A stretch of DNA of 64,000 bases. Origin: Branchiostoma floridae (taxonomy: Eukaryota > Chordata > Leptocardii > Amphioxiformes > Branchiostomatidae). The notes beneath the pieces were generated by a model. That model ran no database searches, had not been told where the DNA came from, and was given only the letters and a program-made list of their open reading frames with translations. The number at the start of each line of letters is the position of its first letter. Within the stretch, counting starts at the first letter, position 1. The translations under genes and the position numbers were made by a program. This document shows, one piece after another, positions 23,203-32,362 of this stretch. The stretch is from assembly GCF_000003815.2 (NCBI RefSeq), contig NC_049984.1:22179175-22243174 (forward strand), in the 5' to 3' direction.

Positions 23203-24166
23203 TTATTTACCCGCCCACTTCTGCAGGGTTTTTATGGAAACCTGATTCTGGGCAAGGATGTATTCTCGAAGGTTTATAAAGTTCTGCTTCTTATCTTTTG
23301 GCAAGATAAACGCTAATCTAATTGAGTCACATCCATAGCCCAACCTGATCAAGATCTGACACAAAATGGCCGCGTTAGCTGCATCTAAATGAGTCTCGGC
23401 GCTTTCCAGGACACCTTTCAATCGCGACAACAGTTCGGCTGCTAATCTGTCATCTATGTGCTGCGTAGCAGGCACTTCCAAAGATCTAGCGTAAGAGGTT
23501 GCAATCATTCCCGTGGTGTTGTAGAAGGAGGCACTCGTTTTGAACCCAAAACTAATAGAGCGACAGACAAATATATACCCTCCCCATTGGAAACCTAACA
23601 GGGCTTGGCTGTCCTCCGTCACCACCAGGTGGTCATAACCACTCTTATCGTTAACTGATGTTAAGTATGAATCCTTCCTCACTATTCTGGGAACATCTAC
23701 CAACGTGTCGAGTGTGACAGGGGTATTCTTTATCCAACAATTCAAAAATCTTTGGTCGCAGCATAGCCTCGGTTTTGACGGCTCTACCGTTAATGGCATA
23801 ACTAAATGCTGGGGGTCACATTCCCAATCTTCCCCCATAACCGAATCGCCTGTGTTCAATCTACTGCGTATTTCATTAGTAATAATGTCCGCGAATTTCC
23901 CACAGACTTTACCATTCCTGAAGAAGGCCGCTGGTTGAAATGGACTATCATACCGCTGCCCTTGGAAAGGGTACTATGAAATCTTTAACATCCACCTTGT
24001 TTCTTATCCTCCCTAACACTTTCTGGTGATCTAAACTGTCCCCCGCAATACGCTCCCATTCTGCGACATGGTTGTGAATTTCCCCTGCTCTAAGGGTCGC
24101 AGGATCTGTAAACCTTAGCATGGTCGCATCCACCGCCACATTATGCGTTGCGACAAACCCTGCCAC
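23203..24166 (-). CDS. DIRS-type reverse transcriptase
   Basis: 24166-23948 reads LRAGEIHNHVAEWERIAG and VLGRIRNKVDVKDFIVPF; 23940-23203 reads FQPAAFFRNGKVCGKFADII, HLVMPLTVEPSKPRLCCDQR, FLNCWIKNTPVTLDTL, NDKSGYDHLVVTEDSQALLG, FGFKTSASFYNTTGMIATSY and ATQHIDDRLAAELLSRLKG. KPRLCxDxRFLN and xIDDR are hallmarks of DIRS RTs; the active-site block is HIDDR here, where YIDDR is usual, with both Asp kept. The main 218-codon frame (23859-23203) is open, a relatively young piece. A stop at 23948 separates it from the upstream part. Confidence 0.8.
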
Positions 24167-24170
24167 AGGG

Positions 24171-24270
24171 NNNNNNNNNNNNNNNNNNNNNNNNNNNNNN
24201 NNNNNNNNNNNNNNNNNNNNNNNNNNNNNNNNNNNNNNNNNNNNNNNNNNNNNNNNNNNNNNNNNNNNNN
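24171..24270. other. assembly gap, 100 N
   Basis: Exactly 100 N, a fixed-size placeholder of unknown true length, inside the gag/RT region of the DIRS-like element. Confidence 0.99.
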
Positions 24271-24427
24271 GCCGAGCTAAAATTCTTGATTTGTAAAGGG
24301 GGCTTAAACAGGACAGCCTGCCAAGATATCAACAACTTGTCCATTCAATGAGAACTTAAGAACCATGTTACAACATGCTAAATATTTTTACACAAATCAA
24401 CGTATATCCAGTCGATTCAATTTGTCT

Positions 24428-24902
24428 TTAATATCGATCACTTCGCCGCATTTCAATACCCCCTGGCCGCCCTACGCTTACCCCTCCTTTTGCTACGGCC
24501 GCGACCTCGGAATACACTACAAAAACGCTCCGAGTGCCCATACTCGCCACATGCATAACACTCTCCATGGAACACCGGCGGGAGCGGCCTACTAGGCCGA
24601 AATTGTAACGGGTATATGTAAGGTGGTTCCCCGAAAGACGTGGCATTTTCCGGACCTTTGCAAATTTAGAACCTAATCTCTCGTCAATCTCATATCCTAA
24701 CGAACTCAGAATCATTTCGCCCAGTAAGGGGTCTCTCTCGTTTCTTAGAGCGTGCCTTAAGGTATCGGAGTACTTGGGGAGCTTCGCGTGGCCTGCCAGC
24801 CGCGCCTTCTCCTCAAGCCTTTTCAAAGCCGGTATCGTCATGGTCTGTTTCACGTAAGACGGAGCCTTAGCTAGGTCAAGTAGTTGTTCCAGGGCCTTAC
24901 TC
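24428..24902 (-). CDS. DIRS-like gag-type ORF, 5' truncated
   Basis: Open on the minus strand: GVSKALEQLLDLAKAPSYVK, ALKRLEEKARLAGHAKLPKY, RHALRNERDPLLGEMILSSL, then a Gly/Arg-rich C-terminus. The apparent Met at 25015 lies in host (locus B) sequence beyond the element border, so the true start is lost. It lies directly upstream of the RT, in the position of gag. Confidence 0.55.
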
Positions 24903-25125
24903 ACCCCAGATATTACAAAACGCAAGGACAAAGCAATGGCAGACGCAGGAGAAGACAACTGCGTATACGACGACAGCAAGTCCGATGTACGTGCCAAACG
25001 TTCAGCACCCTGCATCCTTCAGCTAGGATGTTCCATGATAATAATTATGGTGATGATATTTCAAAGCATTCGATTAATCTCTCGGCTTTTGTATACCAAA
25101 TATCTTCGATGCAAACTCTGATTTG
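24903..25125 (+). pseudogene. TM-NHL family exon-1-like fragment, locus B, 3' part
   Basis: Resumes the locus A homology at GATATTACAAAACGCAAGGA. In the right frame it reads TASPMYVPNVQHPASF, against NPMYVPNVQHPVSC at the end of exon 1 of the intact gene (32322-32361), followed by a matching start of intron 1. The donor GT is changed (caGCTAGGATG where the intact gene has ggTAAGATG), so splicing would fail. Confidence 0.65.
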
Positions 25126-25129
25126 ATCA

Positions 25130-26470
25130 TGTGGATGACATCCGGCACGCATCAATTTTCAAGCTGTTTGCAAAAAAAATCGACCATAGTGTAAATTGTG
25201 CAAAGCAGTTGGAAAATGATATCCAGTAAATTGAAAAAAAAATATCGGAAAACAGATTACTAATGTCATAGAATTCCAAAGTAAATATGACGTAAAAGAA
25301 TAAGATGTGAAACAGCAAAAATGAATCACAATCTATTGTGTAATCAAGGCTTAATGCCTCTGTACCTTTGAATGTTGAAACTTGGTACAAATGACTATAA
25401 ACTCTAATGTTCAACTGTTTTTTTCAGGTCTTGGTTTTTTTAGGACAGGTCCAAGAAGAATAAAAAAAAAAACGATATTGTACCCATAGTTGTTGGCATA
25501 CCATACTATGCGTCTTGAGTCATATATTCAACTTTCCTGACCACTAAGATTCCGTGCCCAAGACAACCTTTCTTGGGGGAGGGGGTGGGGAGGGGGGTCA
25601 AATTGTTTTTTATTCGCACGCAAGCATTAGTTTTGGAGTTCCCAGAGGATGTTAATAAAAGACAAGTAATCTATCACGCTGAGCGTTCTGTTTGTAAAGT
25701 TAGTTTTGCTAGTAACCTCTGGAGATAGATATTTTGTCATCAGTACTTGTTGATTACTTATAACTCTGTACTTCCAATACAGCGCCCTTTAAAGTTAATT
25801 GGCTTTCAAAATGTAATGCATCGATATATGTTTAAATAGGGGGGGACATTAGTACAAACTTTTTGAAATACGCATCCTAAAATATGGAGATGATCTATAT
25901 AAACACAGAAATCACAAAAATTAGGCAATTGTAAAACTCTAACCCCCCTGTACATACCCCCTGAAGATTGGATACCCCCTCGCCATATACTTGTGTGACG
26001 TTGCTGAGGTCTGCAAGCACTAACTGCATTACTTCAGTTCTTTTTGCACATTTTGTGTAATTAAATTATACATAACACTCCAAGATACCTTTCTATCAGG
26101 TTTTGGCTTAATATTCTTGGTTGCCATGGCAACAAGGCAGCAAGTATTGGGGCGAATTTCAGTTATTTGGCCAAAAACAGGGAAATCACGGTAGTGCAGT
26201 AATTCGACAAGTGCTGAGAATAACAAAGAGTACCCAAATCAACTACAGATTGTCTTCACAAGAATAGTGGTAAAAATTTCAGAAACTCGATGCCAAGGAA
26301 TTGGGCAACTTCAAAAAGAAACATTGTTTCAAGGTTACAAAAACACAGTTTTTTGCCAAGCTTAAAACCAGTGTTTTTGTATATGTGTCGAGAAGTATGG
26401 ACAGAAAAGCAACAGTTGGCTGTTCTCTCTACTACTAAGCTCTCTTGTACATATACATACGCTCGTACTA
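25130..26470. other. AT-rich intergenic region
   Basis: No coding signal. 25840-25985 is a diverged inverted partner of 28434-28620 (see findings). Confidence 0.45.
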
Positions 26471-26474
26471 TATC

Positions 26475-27137
26475 CAAGGCTCGAAATACTTTTTCTGCAT
26501 ACCTGCACTGTTGCAGGTAACATTGAAAATAGCCTGCACCAGACAAATTTTATCTGTACCACTCTGAATTTTGGAAGTATAGTTCATACTAAAATTGTTC
26601 AGGAACCATTGCTATTTTTTTCTTTTCTACAGAATATTACTTAATATAGGTGGTAGTGGTAACATTCACTGCAGCTAATAACAATCCACGTACACCTGCA
26701 TCATATAACGTTTATGTATAAAATCCTAGCATTTGGGACCAGTGCATGTTAGGTGCAGGTAGACATCAAAAATACCTGCACAGCTCCAATTTTACCTGCA
26801 CTTACCTGTATATACCCATTACATGGACAGTGCAGGGTAGGTGCAGGTAGACACCAGAAATACCTGCACAGCCCCAATTTTACCTGCACTAACCTGTATA
26901 TACCCAGTACATGGACCAGTGCAGGTTAGGTGCAGGTAGACACCAGAAATACCTCTAACACAGCTCCAATTTTACCTGCACTAACCTGTACCCAGTACAT
27001 GGACCAGTGCAGGTTAGGTGCAGGTAGACATCAAAAATACCTGCACAGCTCCAATTTTACCTGCACTAACCTGTATGTACCCAGCACCTGGACCAGTGCA
27101 GGTAGACACCAGAAATACCTGCACAGCTCCAATTTTA
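26475..27137 (+). repeat. TIR-like end plus 89-bp hairpin-rich minisatellite, cut by a gap
   Basis: 26475 starts caaggctcgaaatac, matching the TIR of the element at 62602. From 26739 an 89-bp unit repeats about 4.5 times (starts near 26739, 26828, 26913, 27002, 27091). Each unit contains gtgcaggtaga and its complement tacctgcac several times, so each can fold into hairpins. The reading frames across it come from the repeat. A gap (27138-27293) truncates the array. Confidence 0.85.
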
Positions 27138-27293
27138 NNNNNNNNNNNNNNNNNNNNNNNNNNNNNNNNNNNNNNNNNNNNNNNNNNNNNNNNNNNNNNN
27201 NNNNNNNNNNNNNNNNNNNNNNNNNNNNNNNNNNNNNNNNNNNNNNNNNNNNNNNNNNNNNNNNNNNNNNNNNNNNNNNNNNNNNNNNNNNNN
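27138..27293. other. assembly gap, 156 N
   Basis: N run inside the minisatellite, probably a collapsed or unresolved array. Confidence 0.99.
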
Positions 27294-27414
27294 TGTCAAT
27301 GGCGTGTAACATTGTTCAAGTACAATTTTAGGTCGACCGCAGATGGAGTTTTCGTTGTTATCGGTAGTTGGGCCAGCTTTTCACTTACAATGTATCAACT
27401 TCTGCTGTTGATGT

Positions 27415-27790
27415 GAAAGATCCATGTTGGGTTTTCAGGGTTTGTAGTAGGTATTTGTCTCTCTTTCAATCAACAGCAATGTTTGCAATCTCTTTCGCAT
27501 TGAGTCCTTGCTTCTTAAGCTCCTCTTCATTTCTCTTCCAAGCTATCAGAATCTCTGGTATCATGCCTCCTTTCCTGACTTCTCTATTGTACTGTCTAAA
27601 CGATCCAGGTTCTCTTCTCTTTTTCAGTACCCTTGTAACTTCAGATTGGTAATTGTGGTTACCACTTGGACAATGGCACTACAGACTTCTTATTGCCTTG
27701 TCTGTTGGAACATCTCCTTAGAGATAAACCCAAAGGCTGCATCCTTTACCTCCAGCAACAATGCTCGAAATACCCACCTGCACACTTGAA
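27415..27790 (-). CDS. unidentified ORF, possibly part of a DNA transposon
   Basis: Minus-strand reading (about 27660-27460) gives SEVTRVLKKRREPGSFRQYN, REVRKGGMIPEILIAWKRNE and EELKKQGLNAKEIANIAVD, then a stop. A frame upstream (27789-27700) reads RALLLEVKDAAFGFISKEMF. The composition (basic, helical) looks protein-coding, but I recognise no family. It lies between two TIR-like GCTCGAAATAC motifs (26478 and 27763), so it may be transposon cargo. Confidence 0.3.
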
Positions 27791-27955
27791 AATGCATTTC
27801 GGTTGGCGCAACGTAAGTCGTAATTTTAAATCCAGGTAGCGCAGTGGGCAACCTGAAATTTTTCAGTTGGAACACAGCTTTCCCCCACCTACATGCATAC
27901 GTATTTATTTCTTGATAGAATAAAAGATAAGTTACATGTAACAACAGGGATGCCT

Positions 27956-28200
27956 AATAGGGGTGAGTAAATGGTACAGAAAATTCAGGTTCATGCAGGT
28001 CTGGTTCAGGTCCAGAGGTCCGGACCTGAACCTGGACCTGATTCAGTATGTGAAAACTTGTGATACCCCATTTCGCTACAACGAAATCTGTTTTGCAGAG
28101 TATTTGAGTACCACTGGCATTTTAAAATCCTACAAGGCTTACTGCCTCTGTGCGATTGAGTGTAAAAATTGGTAGAAATGAATACAGACTATACTATGAT
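27956..28200 (+). mobile_element. decayed 5' half of the GGTACCGGTA hAT-like element
   Basis: taggggtgagtaaatggtac, agaaaattcaggtt and the ggtccagaggtccggacctg block match the first half of the complete copy at 51820-52338. The terminal ACCGG core is mutated. Confidence 0.7.
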
Positions 28201-28599
28201 ATACCTGTAGCCCGTTTTGTCCAATTTTGAGTTTGGATCAGTCCATTTTTGCCATGGGGGTGATTTGGAATAGTCCATATTTGCATGGGAAATACATTTG
28301 GAGGTTCAGATATCCACACTGATCTCTCCTGAAGTCAAATATTCTGCCAAGGATGCCAAAGTACAATTTCTAAGGCATTAAGCATGTTTGGTAGTATAGC
28401 ATTATACTAGTTTAGTACATTGTCAACTTAAAAACTTCAGGGGGCATGTACAGGGGGGTTAGCAATCAAATATTTTCAAAATTTTTACATTTTCATATTC
28501 AGATGGACCGTCTCCATATTTCTAGGGGCGTATTTCATCAAAAACTGCATTTTTGCAAAATAGTGTCCCCCCCTAGTTTAAAACATGTGTACACGTCAC

Positions 28600-29980
28600 C
28601 AGGTATGCTCAGTTATATCCCAAATACGAAAATATGACAATGTTGTTTGATCTCACAACAGCTAATGTCAGAATTCGAGCAATGGTTCTATTAGTGAGAC
28701 GTGAACTTGTCCTACCTGTCTCCTCGGTTTAAACACATTGACATTTCGCTTTTCTCTTTCTCACTGATGAGTGATATCTTGAGCATTTAAGTGTTAAACT
28801 TTGAGAACGTATCCGTATGTTTGGTTCATTTCTGTGTAATCCATTTTTGTATATACCTAGATGAAAATATTTGGTCAACGTCTTTCTTTGAAGAGTGTTG
28901 ACTGCCTGATTATCATGTATGTCACCCATAGCGACAAAAAGTTCCTTACTGTCACTCAATATCGTATCGCTGTAAGGAGACCAATAGAACATTCAAGAAC
29001 TGTAAAAAATCTTTAGTATACCATGTATGACCTCAACGAAAAGTTTCCTAAAGGTAGATTTAATCTTTTCATAAGCAGATAAACGTTAAAGAAACTAAAC
29101 AAAACAAATCTGAAATGCTTCAAACATTCTTCTTGTTAAGTATTCACAAAATATACTGTTTAATCTATGATAATGTAATACACAGTACCAAATCAGTCAG
29201 CAAAGCAAATTATTAAATTGTATTGAATCACAAAAATAACAACAAGGAAAAGAAAACAACAGGTAACTTACAGCCAGCATATCCGAGACGGTTCAACACT
29301 GATGTCAATTGTCTGGTATCAGAAGATGACTCGTGGGCTCACTGATTTACGTATAGATTGGTTTTTGTTTTCGTGGGCCTCAGTCAGTCTGTATAGACGA
29401 AGATTACTTTTTTTCTACGGATGACTATGAATGAAAAAAGCTATTTGACCCAAAATGTCTTCTGATTTTTAAGCAAGCAGTGTGTAAATTTATTTTTGTT
29501 CTTCTAAAAATGTTGAATTAGTAAATCTAATGGATTTTCAAACAAAGTCTGATAATAAACAAAGCGACACGCATATGAGCGATGCATACACCAACATCAT
29601 GTTTGCATTTATGCCGACGTGATTTAAAAAAAGGCAATACTCGAGGCAGTTTCAAAGAAGAGCCGTTATTGCTAAGCGACGAAGGCGTCACCATTTCTAC
29701 ACTGGCTGCAGTTCTGCACACCACCGACAGTCTCCAACAGCTCACATCATGAAGGTGAGGCTAGCTCAAGGTTAGTCTTAGTGTGGTGGTATGGGAGTGG
29801 GGAGCGTTGCGTCAACTGGGAATCCGTGTGTGTCACTGTGTCAAGATATTGGACACGGAACAATATTAATTCCTAGGGGACGTGCGAGGAAACTGTTACA
29901 GTATTATAAGGTTATCAACCTTTCGTTAAAGACCCCAGAAATACTATATAAATTACCAAACCATACATGTACTTCTACAT
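28600..29980. other. intergenic, with sequence shared with the TM-NHL locus
   Basis: 28627-28690 (cgaaaatatga caatgttgtttgatctc) matches 34188-34265 in an intron of the TM-NHL gene. 29320-29380 (agatgactcgtgggctcac) resembles 31475-31540 upstream of that gene. This suggests an older, eroded copy of the locus. No open exon remains. Confidence 0.4.
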
Positions 29981-29989
29981 AAAAGTAAT

Positions 29990-30060
29990 GTATATATATA
30001 TATATATACATATAAACATATATATGTGTGTGTATGTGTGTATATATATGTGTGTATGTA
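29990..30060 (+). repeat. (TA)n/(TG)n microsatellite
   Basis: Mixed TATA and TGTG dinucleotide run. Confidence 0.9.
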
Positions 30061-30064
30061 AGCA

Positions 30065-31755
30065 GATGTATGACCAGATTGTCCTTAAATGCAGAGGTTG
30101 TCAATTGTACAAATTACCTTGCTGTAGTCTCCGCACAATTCGGTAGTTATAGAAACAGAAATAGGGGCCATAAAACCTTGGGAAGATCATAACTTATACC
30201 GGGATGACTCCTGCTCTTATCAGCAATTCCCGTGAAACTAGCTACTTCTTCCAGTATAGCCTCAGAGTCTTCCTACTGCTAAAACAGCGAGAAAACTGGG
30301 TGCCATTACCGTAGCAACAGGCTACCCACACATTATGCTGTATTTAGCTCTACATTATGTAGTCTATGGAAAGTACGTGAGTGTCTAAATAAAGTTGAAC
30401 CATGCATATGAGTATATACATGCCACCACCTCCCATACCTCATCCAAAGTCTTCAGACGAAGAAGTTGGGCAAGTCTACTTTAGGCATTCCCAGGAAAGG
30501 GGAGCTCAACGCCATGAGACATCTCAATTTATAGAAACATATCTTACTTCTATTTGTCTAGTACATAACATCGCCTTTCGAAAGTTTGTAAATGTTCCAT
30601 CTAACTACTATAAGTTATCGTAAGATCTTGTGACCATTGGAATGTGCCTTTTTTTAGAACACAGTGTCCAATGCCCAATTTGTTTATTCAATATTTTTGA
30701 GCGTCTACGCAAGTCATGCCTCGGCCCTGAGCGAGTCTCATGATCAGTTGTACTGCTGAGTGCGAGACGATTCCAGAATCTTTACCGTAAGTCACAATCT
30801 TTGGTCTTTGCATCATACCGGAGCTAGAATCTGTCACGTTATATAAGATTAACACAACTTTAAGAACCTTATGCCAATTCATAGGATGCCGATTAATAGG
30901 ACATTTTTTCTTACCCATCCGCAGTAGAAACACATCTGTATGTACTGTTTCGAAGGCATTGAATGTTGTTTTGCCCCAGTTGCTCACATTGAGTAGATGT
31001 ATCTGATATTCCGTCGGACCACAAACAAATCAACAAGAGGTTCAACAAGACTGTTGTCATGATCTTACTCAACAAGGCCATGTTCCATTAAGTAAATGTT
31101 TCCGAGCAGATTCATTTTCCCCACAAAGAGTGAGCTCAAAATTAATGACCATGTAGAGTGTAGACCTACGTTTGTAAAAAAGAATGAACGTATAAACGTA
31201 ACAAGATGTTTAAACAGAGTAGATGTATCTGATTTTATGGAGTACAACAATAAATTAACTAAGCCATACTATGATTTTAACACAACGTTTAACATGAACT
31301 TTATCAACAAGGAGAACTCTTCAAGCGTACATTAAGTTAACACACCACGAAAAAGGAGGCAACATATTTAGTAAAAGTACCAATTTGTGATGAGTCCCTA
31401 AAATAACATCAGTATAACGTGTCAGCTGCACGCTCAACATTCGAGTTCTTCAAATCCTAGCAGTGATACATAAAAGATGACACGTGGGCTTCTTCATCTA
31501 GATATAGGTTAATTTGTCTGTCCATTGACGTCACGTTTTGTTTTCAGTGGGCGGCGGAACTGATGCAGTGCATAAGGCCACATAGGATTTGGGATGACCA
31601 ATTTTCACGTGTATGGCACTCACGATATTGAAGTAAAAGAGAGAGACGTCGAGTAACGGGAACGTTTGGAACTTTGGAAAAAGACCACGGGATTGTAGAA
31701 AAGTGACGCCTCTTACCATCAGCAGATACCACGGTTTTCAATACAAAATCGTAAC
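30065..31755. other. intergenic/5' region of the TM-NHL gene
   Basis: Short open frames (for example 30987-30688 minus, 31096-31335 plus) show no domain I recognise. The final 200-300 bp before 31756 would hold the promoter and 5' UTR, but no clear TATA box or initiator was found. Confidence 0.35.
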
Positions 31756-32362
31756 ATGTCGTCAAGAGGTATCGAAGCCATGGCTGAAGATTCATCCCCT
31801 GACAACATCTTGAGTGAAAGTATAGCAACACCTGGTGTAGAGGCTGAAAACGGACAAGCAGTCAGTATCGCTGATGATGTGGACAATATACCATGTGCTG
31901 TCGCAAACATGGAACGGGATGACATGGCGTGTGGCACAACATCAGGGAACATTCGTCACACCCAAACGAACAAGGGAATAGATAAACCTTTCCATGGGTC
32001 AGTTGAATGTGATGTCGTCCAGCCATATGCTGTTAGATACGAGGTAAATGATGTTGCAGCTGAAAACGGACAAACAGCCAGTATCGCTGATGATGTGGAC
32101 ATTATACCATATGCTGTCGCATACATGGAACGGGATGACATGGCGTGTGACACAACATCATCAGGGGACATTCACACCCAAACGGGACAGTTCTTGCAGA
32201 CACAAACAGCGGCTCCAAACAGCACCAATGATGTCTTGACCAGCCCATCGAGCAATGATGGAAATGCCTCTGATGTTGTCAATGAGGAAAGGCAACATGC
32301 CCCGAATGCGCTTCATCCGAATCCGATGTACGTTCCAAACGTCCAGCATCCTGTATCTTGCG
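31756..32362 (+). CDS. TM-NHL exon 1 (cytoplasmic tail)
   Basis: The start ATG at 31756 is the first in an open frame; another Met follows at residue 9. Residues 30-72 and 102-143 are near-copies (ENGQAVSIADDVDNIPCAVA against ENGQTASIADDVDIIPYAVA; MERDDMACG against MERDDMACD), a 72-residue duplication. Ends HPVSC then G at the donor ggtaagatg, phase 1. Confidence 0.8.

Larger units (their letters stand above)
20074..24902 (-). mobile_element. DIRS/Ngaro-like tyrosine-recombinase retrotransposon, minus strand
   Basis: On the minus strand, in order: gag-like frame (24900-24428), pre-RT and RT (24166-23203), RNase H region (about 23200-22368), tyrosine recombinase (21846-20739), then a terminal region holding two direct repeats of about 120 bp (20509-20630 and 20075-20200). 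Borders are inferred from where homology between locus A and locus B breaks and resumes. Tandem/split direct repeats at the 3' end fit the PAT/Ngaro arrangement (B1-A2-B2). The gag frame is still open at the 24902 border, so the 5' end looks truncated. Stops and a 100-base gap (24171-24270) mean it cannot be called intact. Confidence 0.75.

Noticed and set aside
26930-27416. ORFs with Thr/Gln/Leu repeats (YLHSSNFTCTNL)
   Set aside because: Translations of the 89-bp minisatellite and a gap.
30688-30987. 99-codon minus-strand ORF
   Set aside because: No recognisable domain, no splice or polyA context; may be chance.
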